Positions 19,501 to 27,942 of a stretch of DNA of 64,000 bases are shown piece after piece. The notes under the pieces are model-generated. The model saw nothing but the letters and a program-made list of their open reading frames with translations. It did not search any database and was not told the origin of the DNA. The stretch's first letter is position 1. Every line of letters begins with the position of its first letter. Location: IMG/VR virus record IMGVR_UViG_3300022744_000020, positions 1 through 64,000 of that record; one strand, given 5' to 3'. The DNA comes from a virus. The translations under genes were made by a program, and so were the position numbers.

Positions 19501-22500
19501 CTGAGAACGGCACCATCCGGGGCCGGAACGTTGGCGGCAAGCGTCTACGACTCCACCACGGCAAAGACAGCCTGGACTCCGACGGCTGCCTCGATGGCCA
19601 ACGGCACGACGTACTACCTGCGTAATCGTCAGAAGTCTCAGGACTTTGGCGCTTCCGACTGGATGGAAATTCCCGTCACGACCGCGGCAAAGCCCGCATC
19701 GGCCACGCTGTCTGGAGCCAACACCCACTACCTGGGTCAGCCCTACAGTCTGACGGTCACGGCCTCGGCGACCTCTCCGGCCACATCCATCGTCTCTTTC
19801 GATGTAGTTGTTGACGGCGGCGCGCCCACCACGATCCCGGCAACACTCAGTGCAGGGGTTTATACCGGTACCTACGTCTGGCCCGTCTCGGCCATGACCA
19901 ACAAGGTTGCTGGTCAGACGGCTGTTTTCAGTGTCACGCTGAAGGACAACACGGGTGCAGTCTCCAACCCAGCTTCGAAGTCCGTGGGAATTGCTTCGGC
20001 CGCGATTGCGACCCCGAGCTTCATTTACCCGAGTGCGTCACAGACGGGCCTGGGACTGACGTTCACCGCGACGGCCTCGGACTTCTCGATTTCTGGTGGC
20101 GGTGCTGTTCACGCAAGCACTGATTGGAAGATTGTCAAACAGTCCGACAACGTCACCACGATCGAAGAGTTGGGTCAAACCGGAACGAAGCTGAAGACCT
20201 ATTCAGTTCCTCCTGGTTTCCTGGCTCCGAACACGACGTACATTCTCCAGGTCAAATACAACTCGGATACCTCTGGCTCTTCGGCTTGGGGACAGGTCGT
20301 CTTCACGACGGCTCCAGCGGGTGCTCCTTCGATCGTTTCCCCGACGAACGGTCAAGTGGGGGTGATCTTGAACGTGGTGGCGTACTCGAGCACGTTCAGC
20401 TCGAGTGGTGGCAACACACACGCGAAGTCCTCGTGGGAGTTGCGCACAGCCGCTAACGGTGGCGGTGTTCTGGTGGCCTCCCTGGCCGATTCGGCAACTT
20501 CTCTGACTCAGTGGACGATCTCGGTTGGTCTGAGCCCGAGCATTCAGTATTACCTGCGAGTGAAGTACACCGGAAGCCTTTCGGGGGATTCGGCGTGGGG
20601 TGAATCGACCTTTGTTACGGGTACCGCTGAAGCGCCAGTGATCTCCACCCCGGCCAACAACGCCACCAAGGTGATCCTGACTCCGACGTTCACGATCGCT
20701 GATCTGGTAGCTCTGGTCAGTGGCGATACCCACCTGAAGACGGAGTGGGAAGTTCGCACTGCAGCCGCAGGAGCTGGTACGTTGGTGACCTCGGGAACGA
20801 CCACGGCAACCTCGCTCAAGTCGTGGACGACGCCAAACTTGACCTCGGTCAATACGGTATTCTACATGCGGGTTCGAATCCAGACCCAAATGTTCGGATA
20901 TTCGAACTGGACTGAAATCAAGTTCACGACTGGGTATATTGCCGCTCCGACGATTCAAGCCCCGACCTCGGGTGCCACGGGTTTGCTGCCCAAGACGCTG
21001 ACGATCTCACTGGCTCCGTTCTCGGCACAGGGCGTGGACACCCACGCGTCAACCACCTACGCCATTCACACGGCGGCCAATCAAGGTGGTTCCCTGGTGA
21101 AGGAATTTACCAGCCCGACGGCACTTCTTGGAACGACGCTGTCGAACTTTGACATCGGTGGGGTGATTGGCAATCTGGCCAACGGGACCACCTATTGGCT
21201 CAGTGTGGCCATGACGGGTGCGGTGTTCGGTAAAAGCGCCTGGACAAACATCGCTTTCACGACGGGCACTCCTTCGGATCTGACGTGGGTGAATCCTGCG
21301 ACTGATTTGATGACAAACTTCCCAACGATGGGTCCGTCTCAGGTTCAACCTCAGGCACCTAACGGGACAGCGGACACGGTAGACCTTTACGAGGTCACCT
21401 ACGGAATTCTGCCTCCGCGTGGTGGCACCCCATCGATCACCGTCACGGATACCAGTTTGCTGCCAAACTACACGCCGGCTGAAGGAGCAATCCAACAATC
21501 GCGCATGTATGAAATTCGGTACCGAGCAAAATACGCTCAGTACGGGTACACGAACTGGATCTCTCGGCAAGTGACCATGGCCAGCATCACACTGCCTGTG
21601 TTCAGCACTCCCACGGCTGGAACAATCAGCACGGCAACTCCGACGCTGTCCATTCCCGCAGGTGTATCGAGCTATCCGGGATCCACACACACGAAGACGG
21701 ATTGGGAAATCCGAACCCAAGCATCTGGAGCCGGATCGCCAATCTGGACTTCCCCGAACGATGCGGTCAACAAGACTTCGATCACGGTTCCTGCCGGTGT
21801 CATGGTGGATGGCACGCAATACTACATTCGCTCGAGAGTCTACATGACTTCGATGGGGTGGAGTGCGTGGGGTGAAGTGATTGTCACAACTTCACTGATT
21901 GCTGCAGGAGCAACGACGCAATGGTCTGGCGCTATTGCCGATGCCTCCCATGGGTTTTCCACCGCTTTGGATGATCTCGGGCAATACCTGCTCATGGGTG
22001 CACCCCATCAGGACGGAGTCACTGCAAACGAAGGCGCTGCGAAAATCACATATCGCGCCACCTTAGGGACCACTGGATTTTCCTTCCAGAAGGATTTTAC
22101 CAATCCCGGGGCTTCAGCCAATGGTGGTTTGTACGGAAGTTCAGTTGACCTCGATTCCACAGCTACGCGTGCCGTAATTGGTTGCCCGCTTGGGTTGGTG
22201 GTTTATGGGGCTGAGGGATTTGTTGAGGTTTGGGTGAGGTCGGGAACGGCCTGGACTAAAGAAGCCACTCTCAAAGCTTCGACACCCATGGGTTACGAAT
22301 ACTTCGGCAACGATGTTTCGATCTCAGCGGATGGTTCCGTGATCGCGGTTGGATGTCGTGCGTACAACCACACTTCGGACAACGTCGGGGCGGTCTATAT
22401 CTTCCAAAGAACCGGGACTTCTTGGGCACAAACGGCGTTGTTGATGGCTAGTGACTGGTCCAGCAATGCTGAATTCGGGATCTCGGTCGATTTGTCTGAC

Positions 22501-23070
22501 GACGGATCAGTTTTAGTTGTTGGCGCACATTTGGCCAACACCGCAAATGGTTGGGGCAGCGGTGCTGCGTACGTTTTCCGAAAGACTTCCGGATCTTGGG
22601 TTGAAGAGGCCAAAATCCTCCCAGCTACGGTGACGGGATCAAACTACACGGGATGCGACGTAACCATTTCCGGGAACGGAACCACCATTGCCATCGGGGC
22701 TTTCTATCAAGCAACCACGGGATCGGCATACGTTTACACCGTCAGCGGATCTACGTGGACTCAACAAGCCCGACTCGTCAGTGGCGCCAACGATGGGCAT
22801 TTTGGAAATTCGCTGAGCTTGTCGAATGACGGTAACGTTCTCGCCGTAGGTAACTCCACTGCAGGGGCAGCCCCAACGGTTGGCGCTGGGTACGTTTTCA
22901 AGAGAGCCGGAACAGTTTGGTCTCTTGACCGAACGATAAAGTATCCGACAAGTTCCTTGGATGCTGGATACTCTTGCAATCTGAGCGGCGATGGAAATTA
23001 CGTGGCTGTCGGATCCCCCAATCAAGGAACTGGTGGGCAATTTGGCATGATCCGTGTGGTCAAGACTTAA
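16537..23070 (+). CDS. Giant modular tail fibre protein with Ig/FN3-like array and FG-GAP beta-propeller
   Basis: A 2177-residue fibre. Residues ~1-440 carry phage fibre repeats of the type KVADQPLTDSSDKAANTKFV and APTQPLTSNDATLATTAFV, usual in trimeric tail fibres. Residues ~444-1785 are thirteen Ig/FN3-like modules of two kinds. Kind A (~95 residues) has an L.SG...Y.LT...F...V.G pattern; kind B (~105) has THxxTDWExRTA..GGG and YYLRVRxxxxxYGxSxW.E. The order is A-B four times, then five B. Residues ~1790-2177 hold FG-GAP-like blades (FGNDVSISADGSVIAVG, FGISVDLSDDGSVLVVG, FGNSLSLSNDGNVLAVG), expected to fold as a beta-propeller at the distal tip and bind the host surface. The start has AGGAAA at good spacing. 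The gene is followed by a small fibre-associated gene. Receptor binding is an inference from architecture. Confidence 0.9.
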   Translation: MNNLRTRNGEPNNFEDGLAVRGILLDGSEGAKVVAMKIQETDPVPTSLFDWVRATMLSLKTLSDAGGGKVADQPLTDSSDKAANTKFVQLLAAEMLLKIAGGTNLPVGLDSLAEFATAMGNDPQFLTKINEALATKVSIEDLRYTTANSCVAGGGPNAISGAFIPAIKTLVGEPVIYVRSLGANTVPDPTFTPNLGVISADVIVKSNNQPLLPGDIPGANYPMMLRRDSSLQKWVLMNPAGASNLPWASNDVTTAGLSTSTVVTPASLKATLAQVLGTAPDVLNSFAEIAAALKNDPHAIDTILAKIATLAPTQSPVFTDSPKAPTQPLTSNDATLATTAFVWAAITQALTNNLKASTQTISGIVRLCTNPEVLAMLNDTAAVTPATLRYWFDNLPAATTTERSIVRFASSDESFTGLLEDVAVNPKGMRFAIDQALSQFVGGLTAPTTPALTGSSTVVVGLSYTLTLTSQPTTGGATVTSFDLTLNNGAVQTLPATAGSATYTWTSSGTVGQTVTFRVKAKDSNNKVSAEASKVVTLSTITVNPVVVVSPTADQLARPLVGTFVVNAISFSGGTSAHLNTDWDLRTAANGGGTSVWSSLNDAVNKTSIAYSLASVVTPGTKYYLRVRQKTQNYGDSGWTEVGFTYIARPGAPTLSGAGSVISGQTYTLAMSSSSLETGATASQFLISVNGGAEVQITATSNSGTYTWTSSGVAGTTASLAVRVKDSNGLYSDPSTKTVSLTTVSINTPTFISPANGATGVSVSPTLTASNMATTGGADTFANADWEARTASGGGGTLLWSSPADAVNKTTITIPVGKLGSNALVYFRVRHRGAVYGVSDWAEISVTTMGAPGAPALSGAAGFRPGDNYTLTMSANPVSPATAITSFSVVVGAAAPVVVPAVSNSANWTYLGTSNSSIAPGQTVTISVTALDNASLVSAAGTKTLTSSKPNVPTYSGATTGLSISPSFAVSAMTMAGLASTHLSSDWELRTAPSGAGTLAASVYDSTTAKTAWTPTAASMANGTTYYLRNRQKSQDFGASDWMEIPVTTAAKPASATLSGANTHYLGQPYSLTVTASATSPATSIVSFDVVVDGGAPTTIPATLSAGVYTGTYVWPVSAMTNKVAGQTAVFSVTLKDNTGAVSNPASKSVGIASAAIATPSFIYPSASQTGLGLTFTATASDFSISGGGAVHASTDWKIVKQSDNVTTIEELGQTGTKLKTYSVPPGFLAPNTTYILQVKYNSDTSGSSAWGQVVFTTAPAGAPSIVSPTNGQVGVILNVVAYSSTFSSSGGNTHAKSSWELRTAANGGGVLVASLADSATSLTQWTISVGLSPSIQYYLRVKYTGSLSGDSAWGESTFVTGTAEAPVISTPANNATKVILTPTFTIADLVALVSGDTHLKTEWEVRTAAAGAGTLVTSGTTTATSLKSWTTPNLTSVNTVFYMRVRIQTQMFGYSNWTEIKFTTGYIAAPTIQAPTSGATGLLPKTLTISLAPFSAQGVDTHASTTYAIHTAANQGGSLVKEFTSPTALLGTTLSNFDIGGVIGNLANGTTYWLSVAMTGAVFGKSAWTNIAFTTGTPSDLTWVNPATDLMTNFPTMGPSQVQPQAPNGTADTVDLYEVTYGILPPRGGTPSITVTDTSLLPNYTPAEGAIQQSRMYEIRYRAKYAQYGYTNWISRQVTMASITLPVFSTPTAGTISTATPTLSIPAGVSSYPGSTHTKTDWEIRTQASGAGSPIWTSPNDAVNKTSITVPAGVMVDGTQYYIRSRVYMTSMGWSAWGEVIVTTSLIAAGATTQWSGAIADASHGFSTALDDLGQYLLMGAPHQDGVTANEGAAKITYRATLGTTGFSFQKDFTNPGASANGGLYGSSVDLDSTATRAVIGCPLGLVVYGAEGFVEVWVRSGTAWTKEATLKASTPMGYEYFGNDVSISADGSVIAVGCRAYNHTSDNVGAVYIFQRTGTSWAQTALLMASDWSSNAEFGISVDLSDDGSVLVVGAHLANTANGWGSGAAYVFRKTSGSWVEEAKILPATVTGSNYTGCDVTISGNGTTIAIGAFYQATTGSAYVYTVSGSTWTQQARLVSGANDGHFGNSLSLSNDGNVLAVGNSTAGAAPTVGAGYVFKRAGTVWSLDRTIKYPTSSLDAGYSCNLSGDGNYVAVGSPNQGTGGQFGMIRVVKT
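17865..21896 (+). repeat. Array of 13 Ig/FN3-like modules in the fibre gene
   Basis: Tandem protein modules of ~95-110 residues with an alternating A-B then B-only order. At DNA level most copies have diverged, but short blocks are identical, for example 28 bases at 18336-18363 and 21756-21783, and ACCTACACCTGGACGAG in two A modules. This marks duplication, or gene conversion between distant modules. Confidence 0.85.
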
Positions 23071-23086
23071 TCGGTAAAGAGAAATC

Positions 23087-23674
23087 ATGGACACTCATGT
23101 TTACGCACGAGTGCTCGATGGGGAAGTCCGTGACTTCCCCATTTCAAAAGAGCACATTCAAACCCAGGTACTCCCCATGGAGTGGTTCAAGCTTTGTCAA
23201 ATCGACGAAGTTCCCACTCTTGAGATTGACGAGCGCTGCTCCCCGATCTTCATCGTTGAGGAAGACGTTGTGGTCGTACGGTGGAAAATTCAGCGTTTGA
23301 CCGATACTGAATTCGTTGGTCGAATCTGGATGAATCGATATCCGGAACTTCGGCAGGAAGCCAAACTTCCAACGGAGTACGAAGCTCACCGGCTTAAGCG
23401 GATCCTTCGCAGTCGAGTTCTTCGTGTCTTGGATGAAAAGGCCCGAGAAGAGGACTACGCGGATTTCATCGAAGTCATCAGTTTCTCGCGATCCAGCAAT
23501 CCGGATCGTGCAGCACTCGCCAAGAAATTCTACGAAGATCGAGACAAGTTGTTCGATTACGTGGACAAAATCCTGGTGGATTCCATGGTGACTGAGAAGA
23601 GAATTCTTCCTCGGAGTCCTCAAGAGTTCGATTCGTGGATTAAGCAAATGATCCAGACGGAGAGCGAAAAATGA
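23087..23674 (+). CDS. Possible tail fibre assembly/chaperone protein
   Basis: A 195-residue protein. The N-terminal part is beta-rich (YARVLDGEVRDFPIS, a phrase also common in phage fibre-assembly proteins), and the C-terminal part is charged and helical (EYEAHRLKRILRSRVLRVLDEKARE). It starts 16 bases after the giant fibre gene, the usual place for a fibre chaperone that helps trimerisation. I do not claim a family match; the call rests on position and the N-terminal pattern. The start has AGAGAAATC upstream. The stop overlaps the next start (ATGA at 23671-23674). Confidence 0.6.
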   Translation: MDTHVYARVLDGEVRDFPISKEHIQTQVLPMEWFKLCQIDEVPTLEIDERCSPIFIVEEDVVVVRWKIQRLTDTEFVGRIWMNRYPELRQEAKLPTEYEAHRLKRILRSRVLRVLDEKAREEDYADFIEVISFSRSSNPDRAALAKKFYEDRDKLFDYVDKILVDSMVTEKRILPRSPQEFDSWIKQMIQTESEK

Positions 23675-24120
23675 GTCTGAGCATCGCGGAGACCTGGAGA
23701 TACAAACTTCAGGAGGATTTTCATCACGAATACTCGAAGGACTTCCCGGAAATGGAAGTCAATCAGGATTGGTTGAAAATCAACGGTCGAAAGGTTTTCA
23801 TCCCCAAAGGCTATGCCTGGAACGGTTGTAATCCTTCGTATCGGATTCGATTCAGTCGACTTGGGATCGACTGGTGGATCGGCACGCCTGACGGTAGTCT
23901 GGATGAAACTGGACGACCGATCACGAGCAATGCCTCTGTTCTTCACGATGCACTATGTCAGTACCGAGAAGTGCTGACGAAAGTAACCAAGCGAATGTCT
24001 GTGGAGCTGTTTGCTGAACAACTCCGACTCAGTGGAGCACACCCGCTGATTTGTAAAAACTACCCCAAGGTGGTGAGCATGTTCGGCCCTCAAGACTGGT
24101 TGGGTGATCGCCAGAGCTGA
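23671..24120 (+). CDS. DUF1353-like protein
   Basis: A 149-residue protein. It shows the pattern FIPKGYAWNGCNPSY near residue 50 and SVLHDALCQYR near residue 90, matching the core of the DUF1353 family (V-P-x-G-F-x-(T/W)-D-x-x-S-x-P and A-x-x-H-D-x-L-Y), small phage and prophage proteins of unknown function. The His-Asp pair in SVLHDALCQY is the most conserved feature. It is coupled by a four-base overlap to the gene before it, and its operon ends at a strong bidirectional hairpin. Role unknown; in many phages such genes lie near tail fibre or lysis genes. Confidence 0.65.
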   Translation: MSLSIAETWRYKLQEDFHHEYSKDFPEMEVNQDWLKINGRKVFIPKGYAWNGCNPSYRIRFSRLGIDWWIGTPDGSLDETGRPITSNASVLHDALCQYREVLTKVTKRMSVELFAEQLRLSGAHPLICKNYPKVVSMFGPQDWLGDRQS

Positions 24121-24129
24121 TGCATGATA

Positions 24130-24161
24130 GACTAGGATGCCCCGCAAGGGGCATCCTAGTC
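24130..24161. terminator. Bidirectional terminator
   Basis: A perfect 14-bp stem (GACTAGGATGCCCC with its complement) closed by a GCAA tetraloop. The plus side is followed by TTGTTTTGTTG. It sits between the convergent genes ending at 24120 and 24173 and should serve both. Confidence 0.93.
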
Positions 24162-24172
24162 TTGTTTTGTTG

Positions 24173-25756
24173 TCAGAACTTTGCAGTCAGGCTTCTTACT
24201 TTTTCAGCCCCCGGACGCTCCACTTGAATCTGATCGGATCCCGCATCCACTCGACGAATGTCAAACGAATGAGAGAATGAAACAATGAAGTCTTTCTTGA
24301 TTTGCTCCACTGTTTTTCCATTCAAGCCGAAGATCAGATTCAGCTCCGTTCCTCGTGGCATCTGAAAACGAACACCCTTTCGGGAATTCACCGACGCAAT
24401 TCCAGTCACGTTGAAGTCCGCTCTCATGTCAAACAAGAAAGAACAAATTCTCTCGGAAGTTGCTTTCTTTTCGGTCGTGGTTTTACCAATCAGTACCGGA
24501 TCTTGATCCTCTCCCAACACTTGGTAATAAGTACCAGCCGGAGTGGTCGTGTAGTTGAGCACCTCCAACTCAGTAGAGGTAGCGTAAACCTCTTGAGGGG
24601 CCCGACTGGCAACTCCCAGGACCAAAGGCGATACCGTTACGAACGCATCAGAGCAGTAGCTTCCTTGCCCGTCTACTCGGGAATCCACCAGCATGAATCC
24701 CAGCCTGACTCCAGCATACCCACCCACCGGAGATTTGATGAGTTGAAGACGTGCGACGAAGGCGAAGTCGTGAATCCCTGCTGTTTCAAACTGGGTCCGC
24801 GTCAAGAACATCGACTGCCCGTTGTTTGTGACAACGTACGCGTCATAGTTGTCGACGCTGACAACTTGGTCTTTCCCAAACTGAAGCGTTTGATAGGGAG
24901 AGCCTTGGGCTGGGGTCGTGATGAATGCTGAAGACTGAGCCAAGACAGTCGTGTAGCCGCTCAGCAGTTGCTTGGCATCTTTCTCCGCATTGGTGTCGCG
25001 TGCCGAGATCGCTTCAAGCATGTACTGAAGTTTCTGCAGCTCTTCAATACCGTCACCTGAAGACTGATGCGCCTGGACCAACTTCAGCATGGCCTGCTCG
25101 GTGGCTCTTAGTGCGTTGGTTGCACGAACAAGAGCCACCTGAGACAGATCGCTTTGTTCGGTATCGACCATCGCCGTCAATTCAGAGAAGCGTTGATCGA
25201 TGTACCGATACAGAGCGTTGTGGCTGACTTGATCGCCCATCAGAATTGACTTTCGAAGCATCTCCAAGGAGGCGCAAAGAAATTCGTAACCGATGGTGTT
25301 GTCTTGGGTCTGGTAATGCGTGACCGGATCCACCTCGCTTGGGGGATTGGCGATGTTCTCCCAACTGATCGGCCGATCGTCCTGCAGCAGTTCATTCAGC
25401 AGCGTCTGAATGAAGGCATAGTTGTGCTCGTAGCCATCTCCCAAACACTGGTAACTCAAAATCACCCGAGAATTAACCCGAGGATTGATCACCACGATCG
25501 TGGAGCAAACGTCTTGCTCGCAAAGCATCGAAGGAATGGCAACCGTGTCGATACAAACGTAGTCAACGTCCTTGGTGAGTTCTTTCTGAGTCACCGCATC
25601 CATCATAGATACAGATTTTGAAAAGAACAAACCGTACTTAGGTGTAACCGATCGATATTTGCGGGATTCCAGGTCGTGGAATTCTCCTTCGACACGGTTG
25701 TTTTGATTTTTACCGGAAGTGTCGAGCAAGTAGCGATAAGGCTTTAACGGATTCAT
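24173..25756 (-). CDS. Tail fibre or tail structural protein
   Basis: A 527-residue protein, last of a four-gene minus-strand cluster. Residues ~30-125 carry the N-terminal domain shared with the proteins at 15068 and 25777 (LFFSKSVSMM ... KDVDYVC ... VILSYQCLGDGYEHNY). Next comes a helical region ~150-280 (QRFSELTAMVD, NALRATEQAMLKLVQ), probably a coiled trimeric stalk, and a beta-rich C-terminal domain of ~220 residues starting near SPYQTLQFGKDQVV. This layout fits a short tail fibre or fibre-connector. A GGAG ribosome binding site lies at good distance. There is no enzyme motif. Confidence 0.7.
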   Translation of the reverse strand: MNPLKPYRYLLDTSGKNQNNRVEGEFHDLESRKYRSVTPKYGLFFSKSVSMMDAVTQKELTKDVDYVCIDTVAIPSMLCEQDVCSTIVVINPRVNSRVILSYQCLGDGYEHNYAFIQTLLNELLQDDRPISWENIANPPSEVDPVTHYQTQDNTIGYEFLCASLEMLRKSILMGDQVSHNALYRYIDQRFSELTAMVDTEQSDLSQVALVRATNALRATEQAMLKLVQAHQSSGDGIEELQKLQYMLEAISARDTNAEKDAKQLLSGYTTVLAQSSAFITTPAQGSPYQTLQFGKDQVVSVDNYDAYVVTNNGQSMFLTRTQFETAGIHDFAFVARLQLIKSPVGGYAGVRLGFMLVDSRVDGQGSYCSDAFVTVSPLVLGVASRAPQEVYATSTELEVLNYTTTPAGTYYQVLGEDQDPVLIGKTTTEKKATSERICSFLFDMRADFNVTGIASVNSRKGVRFQMPRGTELNLIFGLNGKTVEQIKKDFIVSFSHSFDIRRVDAGSDQIQVERPGAEKVRSLTAKF

Positions 25757-25776
25757 GATTTCTCCAGTGGTTTATT

Positions 25777-27828
25777 TCAAGATTTCGGGTAGTGGAAGAT
25801 TTCAGCGTCGGCTTCACGCATGACGCGGATATAGTCGCAGCCGAATGAGCTGGAATTTAAGCATCTCAATTCCAACACTACCGTACTGCTATTCGCTTTG
25901 AAGGCGTACATCAGCACTTTGTTTGTTTCTCCTGCCTTGATGGAGTATTCCGGGCTGATTCTTTTCCCATTCATCAAGACAACCAAATCGGGTGCAGCAT
26001 CTGCTTTAAAATACAGAGCCGACTCCAATAAATAACTGGTCCCAGGAACCAGCTTGAGCGTGGCCTTCCAGAAATTCTTGTCCGGATTAGCGGCGGCATT
26101 GACTACCAGCAGATTTCCGTTCTTACTCACGTAAGAATTGATCACTTGAACGTTTGGAGTGATCCAGCCTTTTTGTTTTGGATCCGTTAGATACTTCAGA
26201 GTTTCTTTTCTGAGAGAAGCGATGCTGTTATCCTTCACACCTCTTGGATCTAGCTCGTATTCGGTTTCAAACTGGCTCAGTCTGGCATCAAAGTCTGGAT
26301 TGGCGTTCTCATAGACACGGACACCGCATTTTTGCTGAACGTACTGCATCACCAAATCCATCTCGTACAGAGACAGACGACGAGAATACGCCAGGATCAT
26401 CAGCAACCTCCCGGACTGGGTGGTCTGAGGATCACCTATTGAATTAAAGCGGTGACTCTTAGCTTCCAATTTAGCCGTGTGAACCAACCCGTTTTCAGCT
26501 TGATTCAGATTCTCACCGTAGTTGCATCGAGCATAACCACCCAATGCGCTGTTAACTGCCACCACGTTCACATGGACTGGCAAGTTGTCGGCGTTATTGG
26601 TGTAGTTGACCCAGTCAACCCACCCAGTCTTGGTTTCTTTCAACTCCATTCCAATCCGGTGATCCACATCCAGATCCACCCGGGATTCAGGGCCTCTCAG
26701 GACAGTGAGTTTTTCCGGGTTGTATCTTTCGTCACGACTGCAGACGCAGATCAGAGTGTATTCCTCACCCAGAATAACATCCTCCCCTTTACTCAGACCC
26801 AAATACCCTCCGGTGAGTTCAACGGAGTTGGCTCGAACATACGGGTTGATCTCGTATTTGGCAACAGGGGAGAAAAACTCTCGACCCTTTGGACTTTGAT
26901 CTCGAACCGATAGGCCGGTCCCTACTGGAATGCATGTCTTTTCGTTGGTAAAGTCCAGAAAAAGTTCGAGGTCAGTCAAAAAGAAAGGAGTCACAACCGG
27001 GGTCGGTGAAATTGTTTTTCGATACCGCGCGAGTTCAATGCCGGTGCAGCAGTACAGTGCATTGGCGTAGTTGATTTCTCGCTGATTCAAGTACGCTACC
27101 TGTTCTCTGGTTCTTTTGAGAACTTGAGCGGTCAGCTCTTTTGTCTTTGAGATCCCAGCATTGATGAACGCCAGTCTCCGATTTACTTCATCCGTGATTG
27201 CCGTGATCTGCGCTTCTCGGAAAGAACTCCGACTGCTCATCAAGGTGTGAAAACTCGATTCTTTGAAATTGATCGAGTTGAAAATTTCCAGGTGTTCGTT
27301 TGATTTGTCGATGCCAATCGCATCGGCAATTCTTTTCAAGCAGTCAAGCAGCGTCGAATCGATGAGGACTGTCGAGACGTGATGAGTATGTGCTTTAGGG
27401 ACATACTCCACCGGGTGATTCAGCGTTGCGTAATCTACCTGACCCGCACTGGCTGTTGCCCGAGCGTATTCCTCCAGGGTCTTTTCGACGTTCGGTCTTT
27501 CTGGCCCACCTACCGCTTGGTAGCGCGCAAACAACTTGTACGGCAAGCCAGAGTCCGACACCAGAAAAACATTGCAGACTTCTTGTTCGAGGTAATCGGT
27601 CAGATCAACATCCATTCCCCCGATGGTGAACTGGCTAGGCAGGAGATACGTCCTTACTCCTTCAGCGGTTTCCGTCCACAACTTCAAGGACTTGACAAAG
27701 AAGGTACCCCACTTCAGCATGCCCAGGCGTTGACCCATCGAATAGATTTGAACTTCTTCTTTTTCGATCAAATTGCTCGACGCCGTACCTGTCGGATCAA
27801 AGGGTAAATAGATAGAAACTTCTTCCAT
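25777..27828 (-). CDS. Tail fibre-like protein with LamG-type central domain (possible)
   Basis: A 683-residue protein. I choose the ATG at 27828 because GGAG stands six bases upstream; the longer frame would begin with a TTG at 27840 that overlaps this GGAG. The N-terminal ~120 residues carry the shared domain (WGTFFVKSLKLW ... ARYQAVGGPE). Residues ~170-275 are helical. At ~285-480 a beta-rich region (FFLTDLELFLDFTNEKTCIPVG ... GGYLGLSKGEDVILGEEYTLICVCS ... LLMILAYSRRLSLYEMD) resembles a concanavalin/LamG-type fold with its two-sheet strand pattern. A further beta domain follows. This suits a receptor-contacting fibre. The LamG reading is tentative. It lies 20 bp before the next gene of the cluster. 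Confidence 0.65.
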   Translation of the reverse strand: MEEVSIYLPFDPTGTASSNLIEKEEVQIYSMGQRLGMLKWGTFFVKSLKLWTETAEGVRTYLLPSQFTIGGMDVDLTDYLEQEVCNVFLVSDSGLPYKLFARYQAVGGPERPNVEKTLEEYARATASAGQVDYATLNHPVEYVPKAHTHHVSTVLIDSTLLDCLKRIADAIGIDKSNEHLEIFNSINFKESSFHTLMSSRSSFREAQITAITDEVNRRLAFINAGISKTKELTAQVLKRTREQVAYLNQREINYANALYCCTGIELARYRKTISPTPVVTPFFLTDLELFLDFTNEKTCIPVGTGLSVRDQSPKGREFFSPVAKYEINPYVRANSVELTGGYLGLSKGEDVILGEEYTLICVCSRDERYNPEKLTVLRGPESRVDLDVDHRIGMELKETKTGWVDWVNYTNNADNLPVHVNVVAVNSALGGYARCNYGENLNQAENGLVHTAKLEAKSHRFNSIGDPQTTQSGRLLMILAYSRRLSLYEMDLVMQYVQQKCGVRVYENANPDFDARLSQFETEYELDPRGVKDNSIASLRKETLKYLTDPKQKGWITPNVQVINSYVSKNGNLLVVNAAANPDKNFWKATLKLVPGTSYLLESALYFKADAAPDLVVLMNGKRISPEYSIKAGETNKVLMYAFKANSSTVVLELRCLNSSSFGCDYIRVMREADAEIFHYPKS

Positions 27829-27890
27829 TTGGGACTCCAAAAATGATTATTAATGCTCGGCTGTCGCCTCAAACCATCTGAGATAAAAGC

Positions 27891-27935
27891 ATATCTGACT
27901 AAAGCTAGCCCCATCGGACAGCTTTAGTCAGATAT
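27891..27935 (-). terminator. Terminator between structural genes
   Basis: A perfect 16-bp stem (ATATCTGACTAAAGCT with its complement) around a 13-base loop; read on the minus strand it is followed by GCTTTTATCTC. It lies 8 bp after the stop of the 211-residue gene, so the two downstream minus-strand genes probably have their own promoter in the 63 bp up to 27828, or depend on read-through. Confidence 0.85.
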
Positions 27936-27942
27936 AGAGGAA

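Noticed and set aside
17865-21896. Repeated DNA in the fibre gene as a CRISPR or satellite array
   Set aside because: The repeats are in-frame protein modules of ~95-110 codons with diverged DNA; repeat and spacer lengths do not fit CRISPR.
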